Origin: Alphaproteobacteria bacterium
GTDB taxonomy: Bacteria; Pseudomonadota; Alphaproteobacteria; GCA-2731375
NCBI GenBank assembly: GCA_021776235.1
Contig: JAJFGG010000062.1
Span: forward strand, 1 to 64,000
Direction: 5' to 3'
DNA: 64,000 bases
A program made the translations under genes and the position numbers. Positions 54,402 through 64,000 of the stretch are shown piece after piece. Under the pieces are notes generated by a model. It had not been told where the DNA came from, did not search any database, and saw nothing but the letters and a program-made list of their open reading frames with translations. The first letter of the stretch is position 1. Each line of letters opens with the position of its first letter.

Positions 54402-55199
54402 TCAACCACCCGTGAAGTCCGGTTTCCGCTTGTTGGCGAAGGCGGTTACCGCCTCCTGGTGGTCGTGCGTGAGGTTGGACTGGGTTTCGACGCTAAGGCT
54501 CAGGTCCATCATCGAATGAGCCAGTTGCCGCAGTGGAATATTTACGACCTGCTTGGTCCAGCGAACCGATTTCGAGGCGCCTGACGCGAGCCGGCGCGCG
54601 AGGCCATAAACCTTGTCGTCGAGTTCCTCGGCCGCGACGACATGATTGATCAAACCGATGCGCTCGGCCTCGGTCGCGCTCATCAAATCGCCTGTAAAAA
54701 GATACTCCTTGGCGCGGGCGAAGCCGACCAATTGCGGCCAGATGACGGCGCCGCCATCTCCGGCGACCAGGCCGGCGCTGACATGGGGATCGCCGATCTT
54801 GGCGTGCTCGGCCGCGATGATGATGTCGCAGAACAAGGCGACGGTGGCACCAAGGCCGACGGCATGGCCGTTGACCCGGGCAATGATCGGCTTGTCGCAT
54901 TCCAGCATGCGAAAGATGATGCGTTTTGCCTCCGGCACTATTTCATCAAAAAGCGCGGGGTCGTCAATTTTCTGTTGCATTGCGACGACGTTGCCGCCCG
55001 CTGAAAAGGCCCGCCCAGCGCCGGTCAGGACGACGACATCGACCTCGGCGTCGTCGTGAATGTCGCCCCAGATGCGCGAGAGGCCATGATGCATGCCGGA
55101 CGTGAAGGCGTTAAGGTTGTCCGGCGAATTGAGGGTGATCGTCATCACACCATCGTCGTTTTCGATCAACAGATCCTCATACCCGCTATAGTCAATCAT
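54402..55199 (-). CDS. Enoyl-CoA hydratase/isomerase family protein
   Basis: This 265-residue crotonase-fold protein has the oxyanion-hole segments FSAGGNVVAM (about residues 65-74) and VNGHAVGLGATVALFCDIII (about 109-128). Where crotonases usually have a catalytic glutamate in the GLV region, AGLVAGDGGAVIWPQ shows Asp/Gly, as in many family members of unknown substrate. It hydrates, isomerises or otherwise handles acyl-CoA esters. It is upstream of the hotdog thioesterase and probably in the same unit. Confidence 0.86.
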   Translation of the reverse strand: MIDYSGYEDLLIENDDGVMTITLNSPDNLNAFTSGMHHGLSRIWGDIHDDAEVDVVVLTGAGRAFSAGGNVVAMQQKIDDPALFDEIVPEAKRIIFRMLECDKPIIARVNGHAVGLGATVALFCDIIIAAEHAKIGDPHVSAGLVAGDGGAVIWPQLVGFARAKEYLFTGDLMSATEAERIGLINHVVAAEELDDKVYGLARRLASGASKSVRWTKQVVNIPLRQLAHSMMDLSLSVETQSNLTHDHQEAVTAFANKRKPDFTGG

Positions 55200-55356
55200 G
55201 CCATTTGTCCCAATATTGAAGTGTTGACCCAGGACATTAGCAGAGAGGCAGACGAAATTTTACCTGTCTCTCAGCCTGTGACGTTTGGCCGCTACCAGAA
55301 GGTTTGCCGCAATCGCGGGAGACTATCGCCGGGCAGCCGGCCCCGTCCCGAAAAGC

Positions 55357-56217
55357 CTAATCGATCGTGAGCTTGTATCTGACGACGCGGTTGTTGCCGG
55401 AGTCGGATATCCATAACGTTTCGCCGTCCACTTCGATCCCCTCGGGTGTCCTGAACGTGCCCGGTCCCTTGCCGGAACGGCCCGAACCGAGGGTCAGAAG
55501 CAGGTTGCCGTCCTGCGAGATGACCTTTACCTGGTGGTTGTTCTTGTCGGCCGCGATCACGGTGCCGTCGGCCAGGACGTCCTGATAACGGACGCCGTCG
55601 AAGTTATAGGGTGGACCTTTCAGTTCCCGTTTGATCTGCAGTTGCGGCGACAGCAACAGCATGCGGTCATTGCCGGCATCGGCAAGCCAGATATCGCCGT
55701 TCGGCGCCAGGGCAAGATCGTGCGGCGAGGATAGCCCGGTCAGTTCGCCGACGACCTTGCCATTTTCATAGGCAACGACATTGCCCGACCAGGCGCCGCC
55801 CACATAGATCCGGCCGTTGGGATGCGCGAGCACACCTTCGGGCCCACGAATTCGCGCCGTCAGGGTCCCGATCTGGTTGGCCTTGGTGCCGGCCATTTCA
55901 TAGATGATGATACGGTTGTTATGGGTATCGGCCACATAGGCCCGGCCCTCGCCGTCGAAGTCGATATCATGGGTGCCCGATTGATGCTCGGCGCCAAACG
56001 CCGTGATGAAGGCCAATGACCGGGGATCGAGAACGGCAATACGATTATTGCCGACGTCGGCGACGAACAGAAACCTGCCGTCCGGCGACAGCTTCAGGTC
56101 GTGCGGATTATCCAGTTCGGCGCTGCCCGCAGCCATGAACGCCGCAGTCGTTTGCCCGGCCGCCATGGGTGCCCAGGCCGCACTAATGATGAAAGCCAAA
56201 GCCAGACGCAGGGTCAT
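55357..56217 (-). CDS. Exported NHL-repeat beta-propeller protein
   Basis: This 286-residue protein has a signal peptide (MTLRLALAFIISAAWAPMAA) and six NHL-type blades, each with a pattern like PHDLKLSPDGRFLFVADVGN NRI, HDIDFDGEGRAYVADTHNNR, SPHDLALAPNGDIWLADAGN and EGIEVDGETLWISDSGNN. Propellers of this kind bind partners or act as lyases; with no catalytic residues evident, the role is unknown. It is a separate gene, 158 bases upstream of the hydratase. Confidence 0.85.
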   Translation of the reverse strand: MTLRLALAFIISAAWAPMAAGQTTAAFMAAGSAELDNPHDLKLSPDGRFLFVADVGNNRIAVLDPRSLAFITAFGAEHQSGTHDIDFDGEGRAYVADTHNNRIIIYEMAGTKANQIGTLTARIRGPEGVLAHPNGRIYVGGAWSGNVVAYENGKVVGELTGLSSPHDLALAPNGDIWLADAGNDRMLLLSPQLQIKRELKGPPYNFDGVRYQDVLADGTVIAADKNNHQVKVISQDGNLLLTLGSGRSGKGPGTFRTPEGIEVDGETLWISDSGNNRVVRYKLTID

Positions 56218-56378
56218 GTTCCGTCTCCAAGCTTGATATTAACGAATTCTGCGGATTGACGGCCTAGCATGCAAATGCTCACTGACCCTTGCCGTTACCG
56301 CCGGGGCGGTGTATGTCTCCGCCGCGCCATAGGCTTTGCGCCTGGCCCACCCCTATATTTTTGAGATCGTGACCAGCC

Positions 56379-58202
56379 ATGCCGCTTCGCAATATCGCCA
56401 TCATTGCCCACGTCGACCACGGCAAAACCACCCTGGTCGATGCCATGTTCCGTCAGTCCGGTACCTTTCGCAGTAACCAGCAGGTTGCCGAACGGGCCAT
56501 GGATTCTAATGACCTGGAGCGCGAGCGGGGCATTACCATTCTGTCCAAGTGCACCTCGGTTGAATGGCGGGGTACGCGTATTAACATTGTCGATACCCCC
56601 GGCCATGCGGATTTCGGCGGCGAGGTGGAACGCATATTGAAAATGGTCGACGGTGTGGTCTTGTTGGTTGACGCCGCCGAAGGCCCCATGCCTCAGACCA
56701 AGTTCGTCACCGGCAAGGCCCTGGCCCTGGGCCTGCGTCCCATGGTCGTTATCAACAAGATCGATCGCGGTGATGCCCGCCCCGACGAGGTCCTGAACGA
56801 GATTTTTGATCTGTTCACCGCGCTGGAAGCCAATGAAGATCAGCTGGATTTCCCCTACCTCTACGCGGTCGGCCGGGATGGCTGGGCCAGCGATGATGCC
56901 GCCGCGGGGGGCGGTGACCTGACGCCTTTGTTCGAATTGCTGCATCGTCATGTGCCCGCCCCGACGGTTGATCCGGACGCACCGTTTGCCATGATCGCGA
57001 CCCTGCTGGACGCCGATCCCTATCTGGGCCGGGTTCTGACCGGCCGCGTTGAGGCCGGGCGTCTGTCGCAAAATGATACCATTCGCGCCTTACGCGATGA
57101 CGGCAGCGTGGTGGAAACCACGCGGGTGACCAAGTTGCTGGCCTTTCGCGGCCTGGACCGGGTGCCGGTGGAGACGGTCGCGGCGGGTGATATTATTGCC
57201 ATCGCCGGCTTGCAACACGCCACTGTCGCCGACACCATCGCCGATCCGTCGGTAACCGAACCGATTCTAGCGCCGCCAATCGATCCGCCAACCCTGGCGA
57301 TGACTTTTTCCATCAATGATTCCCCCCTGGCCGGGCGCGATGGCTCAAAAGTGCAAAGCCGGGTGATCCGCAACCGCCTGATGCAGGAGGCCGAGGGCAA
57401 TGTCGCCATCAAAATATCCGAGACCGGCGACAAGGATGCTTTTGAAGTGGCGGGCCGCGGCGAATTGCAATTGGGCGTGTTGATCGAGACCATGCGCCGG
57501 GAGGGTTTCGAGCTGACCATTGGCCGGCCGCGGGTACTCTACCGACAGGACCCGGATAGCGGTCAACGCACCGAGCCCATTGAGGAGGTGTCCATTGATG
57601 TAGATGATGAGTTCACCGGCGTCGTGGTCGAAAAGATGGCTGAGCGCAAGGGCGAGATGACCGATATGCGGCCCTTTGGCATCGGCCGCACCCGTATCAC
57701 TTTCCTTGCCCCCTCGCGCGGTTTGATCGGCTATCACGGCGAATTTCTGACCGATACCCGTGGCACCGGCATCATGCATCGGCTGTATCACAGCTATGCC
57801 CTTTACAAGGGCTCCATTCAGGGCCGCCATCGCGGCGCCATTGTTTCCGGCCAGACGGGTGCGGCCGTGCCCTTTGCCCTGTGGCATCTGGAAGAACGTG
57901 GCGTGTTGTTTATCGGCGGCGGCGAACAGGTCTATGCCGGCATGGTAATCGGCGAGAATGCCAAACCTTCGGATATGGAGGTCAACCCTCTGAAGGCGAA
58001 ACAGCTGACCAATATCCGGGCTTCGGGCAAGGATGACGCAGTGCGCCTGACCACGCCCCGCCGCATGAGCCTGGAGCAGGCCATCGCCTATATTGGCGAT
58101 GATGAAGTGGTCGAAGTGACGCCGCATCATATCCGCCTGCGCAAGGCGACCCTGGACCCCCACCAGCGCAAGCGCGAGCGCCGCGCTGCCATGGCCGGTT
58201 AG
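56379..58202 (+). CDS. typA: Ribosome-associated GTPase TypA/BipA
   Basis: TypA/BipA (607 residues) is a translational GTPase that binds the 70S ribosome and helps large-subunit assembly under stress or cold. G1 is AHVDHGKTT, the switch segment is RERGITIL, G3 DTPGHADF and G4 NKID, followed by the EF-G-like domain II and domains III and V. The TypA-specific C-terminal domain is seen in [20 protein letters not shown] and later [20 protein letters not shown]. Length is standard. Confidence 0.96.
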   Translation: MPLRNIAIIAHVDHGKTTLVDAMFRQSGTFRSNQQVAERAMDSNDLERERGITILSKCTSVEWRGTRINIVDTPGHADFGGEVERILKMVDGVVLLVDAAEGPMPQTKFVTGKALALGLRPMVVINKIDRGDARPDEVLNEIFDLFTALEANEDQLDFPYLYAVGRDGWASDDAAAGGGDLTPLFELLHRHVPAPTVDPDAPFAMIATLLDADPYLGRVLTGRVEAGRLSQNDTIRALRDDGSVVETTRVTKLLAFRGLDRVPVETVAAGDIIAIAGLQHATVADTIADPSVTEPILAPPIDPPTLAMTFSINDSPLAGRDGSKVQSRVIRNRLMQEAEGNVAIKISETGDKDAFEVAGRGELQLGVLIETMRREGFELTIGRPRVLYRQDPDSGQRTEPIEEVSIDVDDEFTGVVVEKMAERKGEMTDMRPFGIGRTRITFLAPSRGLIGYHGEFLTDTRGTGIMHRLYHSYALYKGSIQGRHRGAIVSGQTGAAVPFALWHLEERGVLFIGGGEQVYAGMVIGENAKPSDMEVNPLKAKQLTNIRASGKDDAVRLTTPRRMSLEQAIAYIGDDEVVEVTPHHIRLRKATLDPHQRKRERRAAMAG

Positions 58203-58215
58203 GCGGAATCAGGTA

Positions 58216-59889
58216 TCAGTCCAGCGACGGCATATTGAGGCCAGAATCCCTGGCGCAGGCAATAGCCGTTTCGTAGCCCGCGTCGGCATGGCGCACGACG
58301 CCGGTGGCGGGATCGTTCCACAGCACTCTCTCGATGCGCCGTGCCGCCTCGGGCGTGCCGTCGCAGACGATGACCATGCCCGCGTGCTGGGAATAGCCCA
58401 TGCCGACGCCGCCGCCATGATGGATCGAGACCCATGTTGCGCCCGAGGCGCAATTGACCAGGGCGTTCAACAGGGGCCAATCGGAGACCGCGTCGGAGCC
58501 GTCCTTCATGGCTTCGGTTTCGCGGTTGGGCGAGGCAACGGAACCGGAATCGAGATGATCGCGGCCGATCACAATGGGCGCCTGTAACTCGCCGCTGGCG
58601 ACCATCTCGTTAAAGGCCAGGCCCAGGCGGTGACGGTCGCCCAGGCCAACCCAGCAGATCCGTGAGGGCAGACCCTGAAACTGGATGCGCTCTCGGGCCA
58701 TATCCAGCCAATTGTGCAGATGGCGGTCATGGGGCATTAGTTCCTTGACCTTGGCGTCGGTGCGGTAAATGTCCTCGGCCGCACCCGACAGGGCCACCCA
58801 ACGGAATGGTCCGACGCCGCGGCAAAACAGCGGCCGAATATAGGCCGGCACGAAGCCGGGAAAATCGAAAGCATTTTCGACCCCCATATCCTTTGCCATC
58901 TGTCGGATGTTGTTGCCGTAATCCAGGGTCGGCACGCCCGTTTCATGAAAGGCCAGCATGGCGCGAACCTGGGTCGCCATCGAGGCCATGGCTGCCGCCT
59001 CGACTGCCTTCGGGTCGCGTTCCCTGGTTTCCTGCCATTTTTCCAAGCTCCAGCCGGCGGGCAGATAGCCGTTGAAGGGATCGTGAGCCGAGGTCTGATC
59101 GGTGACCACGTCGGGGCGTACGCCACGGCGCGCCAATTCCGGGAAAATCTCCGCCGCATTGCCCAGCAATCCAACCGAGACCGGCCTCTTTTCGTCGCAG
59201 GACGTTTGCATGATTTCCAAGGCTTCATCCAAATCGTCCGAGCGCCGGTCCAGATAGCCGCCTTGCAGACGGGCATCTATGCGGCTGGCCTGGCATTCAA
59301 CCGCCAGCAGTGAGGCTCCGGCCATGGTTGCCGCCAGAGGCTGCGCACCGCCCATGCCGCCCAGACCGCCGGTCAGGATCCAGCGTCCCGACAAGTCACC
59401 GTCATAATGTTGCCGGCCCACCTCGGCAAAGGTTTCGTAGGTACCTTGCACGATGCCCTGGCTGCCAATGTAGATCCAGGAACCGGCGGTCATTTGCCCG
59501 TACATCATCAGACCGACCTTATCCAGTTCGTTGAAGTGGTCCCAATTGGCCCATTCCGGTACCAGATTGGAATTGGCGATCAGGACCCGCGGTGCGTCGG
59601 CATGGGTTTTCAGCACCGCCACCGGCTTGCCCGATTGCACCAGCAAGGTTTCGTCGGCCTCCAACGATTTCAGCGCGGAGGTAATCTGATCGAAAGCCTG
59701 CCAGTTGCGGGCGGCCCGGCCAATGCCGCCGTAGACCACAAGTTCCTGCGGATTTTCGGCAACTTCGGCATCAAGGTTGTTCATCAACATGCGCAGGGGG
59801 GCCTCGGTCAGCCAGCTTTTGGCGTTCAATTCGCGGCCCCGTGGCGCCCTGATGTTCCGCGTGTTGTCCATACGTGAGCTTTGGGTCAT
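58216..59889 (-). CDS. hutU: Urocanate hydratase
   Basis: HutU (557 residues) is the NAD+-dependent second enzyme of histidine breakdown, turning urocanate into imidazolone propionate. Signature stretches include [40 protein letters not shown], the active-site cysteine region EVECQ, and [20 protein letters not shown]. It is convergent with typA, 14 bases apart, and divergent from hutH. The other hut genes (hutI, hutG or hutF) are not in the window. Confidence 0.96.
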   Translation of the reverse strand: MTQSSRMDNTRNIRAPRGRELNAKSWLTEAPLRMLMNNLDAEVAENPQELVVYGGIGRAARNWQAFDQITSALKSLEADETLLVQSGKPVAVLKTHADAPRVLIANSNLVPEWANWDHFNELDKVGLMMYGQMTAGSWIYIGSQGIVQGTYETFAEVGRQHYDGDLSGRWILTGGLGGMGGAQPLAATMAGASLLAVECQASRIDARLQGGYLDRRSDDLDEALEIMQTSCDEKRPVSVGLLGNAAEIFPELARRGVRPDVVTDQTSAHDPFNGYLPAGWSLEKWQETRERDPKAVEAAAMASMATQVRAMLAFHETGVPTLDYGNNIRQMAKDMGVENAFDFPGFVPAYIRPLFCRGVGPFRWVALSGAAEDIYRTDAKVKELMPHDRHLHNWLDMARERIQFQGLPSRICWVGLGDRHRLGLAFNEMVASGELQAPIVIGRDHLDSGSVASPNRETEAMKDGSDAVSDWPLLNALVNCASGATWVSIHHGGGVGMGYSQHAGMVIVCDGTPEAARRIERVLWNDPATGVVRHADAGYETAIACARDSGLNMPSLD

Positions 59890-59931
59890 GTCGCGCTCCC
59901 AAGTTTTGCCGTCATCCGCGCTCTGGTCTGG

Positions 59932-59937
59932 TATAAT
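59932..59937 (+). promoter_or_regulatory. Possible -10 box for hutH
   Basis: A perfect TATAAT lies in the 95-base gap between divergent hutU and hutH, 48 bases before the hutH start. A matching -35 is not clear; TTGCCG at 59906 gives a long 20-base spacer. Confidence 0.35.
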
Positions 59938-59984
59938 TCGTAGGCTGATTTTCGATCGCCTGCAAATAGTCTATGAGGCACGCC

Positions 59985-61541
59985 ATGAGCAGAGCACGGG
60001 CCTTGGTTCCCGGAAGCGTAACCCTGGCGGATCTCGAGTCGCTATACTGGGAAAGCCCGGCGGTGGCGCTGCATGCCGACACCAAACCGGGCATAGATGC
60101 TGCGGCCGCTCTTGTAGCCCAGGCAGCCCAGGGCGAGGAAGCGGTCTATGGCGTCAATACGGGCTTTGGCAAATTGGCCAATACGGCAATTGCCGCCGCC
60201 GACACGGCGATCCTGCAGCGCAATCTGATCCTCTCCCATTGTTGCGGCGTCGGGCCGGCGCTGCCGGAACGGATTGTGCGTCTGATCATGACTTTGAAAT
60301 TGCTGTCCCTGGGGCGGGGCGCTTCGGGTGTGCGAAGCGAAGTGATTGAATTGCTGACGGGCATGCTGGCCGCCGGTGTCGCCCCGGTCATCCCTGCCCA
60401 GGGCTCTGTCGGAGCGTCGGGCGATTTGGCGCCCCTGGCCCACATGACCGCGGTCATGCTGGGCGAGGGTGAGGCTATTTACAGGGGGCAGGCAATGGCG
60501 GGCGGCGAGGCTCTGGCCGCGGCCGAATTGACGCCTATCGTGCTGGGCCCCAAGGAAGGCCTGGCGCTGATCAACGGCACCCAGGTCTCCACTGCCCTGG
60601 CCCTGGCCGGTTTGTTCGAAACCTGGCGCTGCGCCATGGGCGCTATTGTCACTGGCGCCCTGTCAACCGATGCCATCATGGGTTCCGCCGCGCCATTCAG
60701 GCCGGAAATTCAGACTCTGCGGGGGCATCAGGGCCAGATAGATACGGGTATCGCGTTGCGCGCGCTGATCGAAGGTTCCGAAATTCGTGCCTCTCACCGC
60801 AGTGGTGACGAACGTGTGCAGGACCCTTATTGCATCCGCTGCCAACCACAGGTGATGGGCGCCTGTCTGGATCTGCTGCGTTTCGTCGGTCAGACCCTGG
60901 CCGTGGAAGCGAACGCCGTCACCGACAATCCCCTGGTCTTCACGTTCGATGGCAGCATCGTATCGGGCGGCAATTTTCATGCCGAGCCGGTAGCGCTAGG
61001 GGCGGATCAGATTGCGCTGGCCATTGCCGAAATCGGCGCCATCAGCCAGCGCCGGGTCGCCCTGTTGGTGGATCCGGTCATGAATTTCGGTTTGCCCGCC
61101 TTTCTCTCGCCCAATCCCGGGCTCAATTCGGGTTTCATGATCGCCGAGGTGACGACCGCAGCCCTGATGGCCGAGAACAAACAAAAAGCCTCCCCCTGTT
61201 CGGTGGATTCTACCCCGACATCGGCAAATCAGGAGGATCACGTTTCCATGGCGGCCCATGCCGCGCGGCGTTTGTTGGAAATGGCGAAAAATTTGTCCCA
61301 GATAATCGGCGTGGAACTTCTGGCTGGGGCCCAGGGTGTGCAATTTCGCGCCCCTTTGCAGACCAGCGATGTTCTGGCGCAGGTTATCGTCCGCCTGCGC
61401 CAGGAGGTGGCCCCCCTTGGCGCGGACCGCTTCCTGGCCGCCGACATGGCATGTGCCGCCGGCCTGATCAGATCGGGCGCGATCATCACCGCCGCCGGGC
61501 CTGAATTGCTGCCTGACCTTGCGCCAGAACCGGTGTCCTGA
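59985..61541 (+). CDS. hutH: Histidine ammonia-lyase
   Basis: HutH (518 residues) removes ammonia from histidine to give urocanate. The Ala-Ser-Gly triad that forms the MIO cofactor is in [15 protein letters not shown] (about residues 140-155). [11 protein letters not shown] and [15 protein letters not shown], both active-site stretches, are present. ATG at 59985 is preferred over one four codons upstream since GAGG lies six bases before it. It is divergent from hutU and probably shares its regulation. Confidence 0.95.
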   Translation: MSRARALVPGSVTLADLESLYWESPAVALHADTKPGIDAAAALVAQAAQGEEAVYGVNTGFGKLANTAIAAADTAILQRNLILSHCCGVGPALPERIVRLIMTLKLLSLGRGASGVRSEVIELLTGMLAAGVAPVIPAQGSVGASGDLAPLAHMTAVMLGEGEAIYRGQAMAGGEALAAAELTPIVLGPKEGLALINGTQVSTALALAGLFETWRCAMGAIVTGALSTDAIMGSAAPFRPEIQTLRGHQGQIDTGIALRALIEGSEIRASHRSGDERVQDPYCIRCQPQVMGACLDLLRFVGQTLAVEANAVTDNPLVFTFDGSIVSGGNFHAEPVALGADQIALAIAEIGAISQRRVALLVDPVMNFGLPAFLSPNPGLNSGFMIAEVTTAALMAENKQKASPCSVDSTPTSANQEDHVSMAAHAARRLLEMAKNLSQIIGVELLAGAQGVQFRAPLQTSDVLAQVIVRLRQEVAPLGADRFLAADMACAAGLIRSGAIITAAGPELLPDLAPEPVS

Positions 61542-61844
61542 AGCCGCGATACCAGGTATCCATGGTCCAGGAGACCAGGGCGCATTCGGACCAGATCGCC
61601 CGGCTCCGATAACCAACTCGGCAAATATTGCCTGATTTGTTAGGCAATCCTTGCCCACCCGGCAACTTTTGCCCGCCCCGCGCCAAATGGTTAATTTTCC
61701 TAAACTATTAATATTACAAATAATCAAAGGCTTGTTTCAGGCCGAATCCGGGCTCCGCTTGGCACAATAATTGCACTTCCGCTGGCAGGCGCAAAACGCG
61801 CCAATCCGCAGAAGCGGGTACACCTAGAAAAAAGGACGATAGAT
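61542..61844. other. Flagellin upstream region
   Basis: About 300 bases without a gene, carrying the flagellin sigma-54 promoter at 61759-61775. The part before it is AT-rich around 61690-61735 (a possible bending or activator region). No other feature was recognised. Confidence 0.7.
61759..61775 (+). promoter_or_regulatory. Sigma-54 promoter of flagellin
   Basis: TTGGCACAATAATTGCA matches the -24/-12 consensus TGGCAC-N5-TTGC at all key bases, about 70 bases before the flagellin ATG. Late flagellar genes in many alphaproteobacteria use such promoters with FlbD as activator. Confidence 0.85.
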
Positions 61845-62657
61845 ATGCCTCTATCAGTAAATACAAACGTCGGCGCCATGTTGGCGCTGCAAAACCTCGG
61901 CAAAACCAACAAAGCGATGGATGCGACGCAGCTCGCCATCACCACCGGCCTTCGGGTCAGTGGCCCGAAGGAAGATGCGTCATCCTATGCTATCGCGCAA
62001 AATATGCGCGGTGACATATCAGGCCTCGGTGCGGTTAAGACCGCTCTGGCCAATGGTGAAGCCACTGTCAATACTGCCATCACCGCCGGTCAATCCATTT
62101 CCGATCTGTTGACGGAAATGAAGGCCAAGGTGGTTCAGGCGAACCAGGCCGGTCTCGATACCGCGTCGCGGACCTCGTTGCACAATGACTTCGTGTCGTT
62201 GCGTGACCAGATCTCGACCATCGTGGCCACCGCCGAGTTCAACGGAACCAACCTGGTGAATGGCAGTGCCTCGGCGACTTCGGTCCTGAGCACGGTCGAC
62301 GGCTCGACCATCGCTGTGTCCGCACAGAAGATGGATGCCACGACGTTGGCGATTCAAAGCCAGGTGTTGAACACCTCGGCTGGTGCAGCGACCGCCCTGA
62401 CCGCGATCGACTCGGCTATTGTTTCCGTGTCGGACAAGCTCGCGGCTCTTGGTTCGGTGGCCAAACGAATCGAAGTGCAGGGCGACTTCACCAACAAGCT
62501 TACGGATATTCTGAAAGCTGGTGTCGGCACCTTGGTCGATGCGGATTTGGCGGAAGAGAGCGCCAAGCTGCAGTCGTTGCAAATCAAGCAACAGCTGGGC
62601 GTTCAAGCTCTGTCGATCGCCAACTCTGGTCCGCAGACGATTCTGGCGTTGTTCTAG
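61845..62657 (+). CDS. Flagellin
   Basis: This 270-residue flagellin is the filament subunit, of the short alphaproteobacterial type with hardly any central variable domain. The N-terminal D0/D1 helices start MPLSVNTNVGAMLALQNLGK and include the ITTGLRVSGPKEDASSYAIA motif. The C-terminal helix ends LQIKQQLGVQALSIANSGPQ then TILALF. It is exported by the flagellar type III system, so no signal peptide is expected. AAAGGACG lies upstream. It leads a unit with flaF and a flaG-like gene. Confidence 0.95.
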   Translation: MPLSVNTNVGAMLALQNLGKTNKAMDATQLAITTGLRVSGPKEDASSYAIAQNMRGDISGLGAVKTALANGEATVNTAITAGQSISDLLTEMKAKVVQANQAGLDTASRTSLHNDFVSLRDQISTIVATAEFNGTNLVNGSASATSVLSTVDGSTIAVSAQKMDATTLAIQSQVLNTSAGAATALTAIDSAIVSVSDKLAALGSVAKRIEVQGDFTNKLTDILKAGVGTLVDADLAEESAKLQSLQIKQQLGVQALSIANSGPQTILALF

Positions 62658-62797
62658 TAAGGACTATCGGAGGCGGCGCCACGGCGTCGCCTCCAACCTT
62701 ATCAGCCGGTTCACCGCCGTAGATTCATGGCGCGGCAGCCGGTGGGCAAAGAGCTATTTGCCGGACAAACCAGATCGACAAACTTCGGAGTATGCAA

Positions 62798-63151
62798 ATG
62801 ACGATGCAGGGTTTTCAACAAGCTTATCTACAGGCGCAAAATGTCACGGAGAATCCGCGGCAGACCGAGTACCGGCTTATTGCCCAGATTACGGCGGCAA
62901 TGATCAAGGCCGAAAAACAAGGTCATACGGAAACCGTTCGCGCGGTGCATTGGAACCGCCGCCTATGGTTGACGCTTCAGTCCGACTGCGCCTCGGAAGA
63001 CAATGGTCTTCCAGATGGGGTGCGGGCTGGACTCATTTCTTTGGCAATTTGGGTGGATAAGCATTCCCGGAAAGTGCTGAAGCACGAGGCTGATTTGAAG
63101 CCCATGATCGAAGTTAACCGAAATATTATGGAAGGATTATCGGGAGGTTGA
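62798..63151 (+). CDS. flaF: Flagellar biosynthesis regulator FlaF
   Basis: FlaF (117 residues) is needed for flagellin secretion in Caulobacter-type systems and acts with the flagellin mRNA regulator FlbT. Family segments are FQQAYLQAQNVTENPRQTEY, then RRLWLTLQSDCASEDNGLPD and LISLAIWVDKHSRKVLKHEA. ATG at 62798 is chosen as GGAG lies seven bases upstream. It lies 140 bases after flagellin. Confidence 0.9.
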   Translation: MTMQGFQQAYLQAQNVTENPRQTEYRLIAQITAAMIKAEKQGHTETVRAVHWNRRLWLTLQSDCASEDNGLPDGVRAGLISLAIWVDKHSRKVLKHEADLKPMIEVNRNIMEGLSGG

Positions 63152-63241
63152 AGAAATTATGCGTCAGGGCCGGTTCGTTGTGCGTGGCCGTCCGTGACGT
63201 AGAGATCCGGCAAAATCGCCGGTGTAGCGTGGGAGAATGAT

Positions 63242-63616
63242 ATGGCCAATATTTCCATGTCGAACCCACTACCACCACCTTCGATTACCAAGGTGGTACA
63301 GCGTGAAGTTGATAAGGCTGCTGCCAAGCCTGCTGCTAAGTTGGCTTCCGCTGAAAGTAACGCGCCTGAGAAGCAGAAACTGGAAGGTGGTTCAAGTTCG
63401 AAACTGACCGAACTCCAGGAACTCACTGAACAGGCGTTTGTCGCTGATGACCTAAGGTTGTCGATAAGTTTTGAAAAATCGATTGGCCGTTTCGTCTACC
63501 GGGGCGTCGACCGGGAGACGGGTGAGGTGATCCGTGAGTATCCTCAAGAAGAGGTTGTTAAACGGATTGCTCATTTAAGGGAAATTGCCGGCATTACGAT
63601 TGACCGGAGACTGTAA
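63242..63616 (+). CDS. FlaG-like flagellar protein
   Basis: This 124-residue protein has a low-complexity, Ala/Lys/Ser-rich N-terminal half and a FlaG-type C-terminal domain: LRLSISFEKSIGRFVYRGVD followed by RETGEVIREYPQEEVVKRI. FlaG proteins affect filament length and flagellin handling. It lies 90 bases after flaF in the same direction, which supports the assignment. Confidence 0.82.
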   Translation: MANISMSNPLPPPSITKVVQREVDKAAAKPAAKLASAESNAPEKQKLEGGSSSKLTELQELTEQAFVADDLRLSISFEKSIGRFVYRGVDRETGEVIREYPQEEVVKRIAHLREIAGITIDRRL

Positions 63617-63677
63617 ATGGCTCCGGAGTGGTGACGACACGCACGAGAAGGCCCAACGTTGGGTCTGCGAACAGAGA

Positions 63678-63723
63678 GACGGCCGGAAGTTAGGAGAGAC
63701 TATTTTCCTTACTCCCGGCCGTC
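63678..63723 (+). terminator. Hairpin after the flagellin unit
   Basis: GACGGCCGG (63678-63686) and CCGGCCGTC (63715-63723) form a perfect nine-base outer stem, with a weaker inner pairing (GTTAGGA with TCCTTAC). It lies 61 bases after the flaG-like stop and before a convergent gene, so it probably ends transcription. Confidence 0.65.
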
Positions 63724-63796
63724 GCCATTTTAGCTGTGCGTCGAACAACAGCCAAACGGAATGCGGCCGGATTTTTGGCAGCCGCGTGGTGACATT

Positions 63797-64000
63797 CTAG
63801 ACGACCTGGTTCAGGGCCAGGGAAACGGGTTTTTCATTACGGTTGAACGCAGTGCGCATGCTGGCGGTCCGGTCATAGCCTTCGACCGGGCGTTGCTTGG
63901 CGGAAACCTCTTCCGTAATCGCCTTCAACATCCGGTCGGTCACGGATTTGGTGGTCTGCACCAGACGGCGATGTTCTTCCAGAACTTGTTGAAAGCGCTT
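63797..64000 (-). CDS. Unidentified protein, C-terminal 67 residues only
   Basis: The window edge cuts this gene; the stop codon is at 63797-63799. The visible end begins KRFQQVLEEHRRLVQTTKSV and ends NRNEKPVSLALNQVV. It is helical and charged at first, then less regular. Its place next to flaF and flaG suggests a flagellar chaperone or regulator, but I cannot name a family. Confidence 0.7.
   Translation of the reverse strand, partial: KRFQQVLEEHRRLVQTTKSVTDRMLKAITEEVSAKQRPVEGYDRTASMRTAFNRNEKPVSLALNQVV

Overview
The window reads as a chromosomal segment of a free-living, motile, GC-rich alphaproteobacterium, most likely close to Rhodospirillales. The evidence is a class I lysyl-tRNA synthetase, DUF4170 and DUF6481 small proteins, FlaF next to a short flagellin, sigma-54 (-24/-12) promoters, and a urea ABC transporter fused in one run to urease. 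I saw no rRNA, tRNA, CRISPR array, transposase or phage gene.

Layout. 1-5.3 kb (minus): a pair of DUF1538 membrane proteins, then a UPF0158 protein and a SWIM/SNF2 helicase. 5.5-8.8 kb (plus): a lone molybdopterin-binding hydroxylase large subunit and a class IV aminotransferase. 9-13.4 kb (minus): an AT-rich secreted protein and a hydantoinase/oxoprolinase pair (hyuB, hyuA). 13.5-18.5 kb: a broken and rearranged area. It has a split MFS transporter with a tandem repeat, two further short MFS remnants carrying a 23-bp direct repeat, a sulfatase and a metallo-beta-lactamase-fold hydrolase. 18.5-23.8 kb: DinG-like helicase, lysK and a SMP-30 lactonase-like protein.

23.8-28.1 kb (plus): an AT-richer block of four or five tightly packed genes. 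They encode a small membrane protein, a fatty acid hydroxylase/sterol desaturase, a GH3-type acyl-amido synthetase, and an enolase-superfamily epimerase with a complete dipeptide-epimerase-like catalytic set. The last gene is a lipoprotein cut off just after its lipobox. This is my best candidate for an undescribed system: making, and epimerising, an amino-acid amide of a hydroxylated acyl group.

28.1-33.5 kb: VOC protein, exported cyclase-family enzyme, DUF6481 and DUF4170 proteins, a second SMP-30 protein with a Gfo/Idh/MocA oxidoreductase, and a small Ig-like exported protein. 33.7-45.1 kb (minus): folE, then urtABCDE-ureDABCEFG, a single urea uptake and hydrolysis transcription unit behind a near-perfect sigma-54 promoter at 45126-45142. 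45.5-49.4 kb: decayed genes (a frameshifted flavin monooxygenase and a sensor protein without output domain) and a winged-helix/TPR protein. A tandem palindrome operator candidate sits upstream of that protein. 49.5-56.2 kb: a small helical protein, a second sulfatase, prpE, a hotdog thioesterase, an enoyl-CoA hydratase and an NHL propeller protein. 56.4-61.5 kb: typA/bipA and divergent hutU/hutH. 61.7-64 kb: flagellin behind a sigma-54 promoter, flaF, a FlaG-like gene and the end of an unidentified gene.

The nitrogen theme is strong: urea uptake and hydrolysis, histidine breakdown, hydantoin-type hydrolases and aminotransfer. Starts were moved from the longest possible reading frame where a Shine-Dalgarno sequence or family alignment argued for it; these choices are stated in each entry. 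All family names are from recognition by eye, not from searches.
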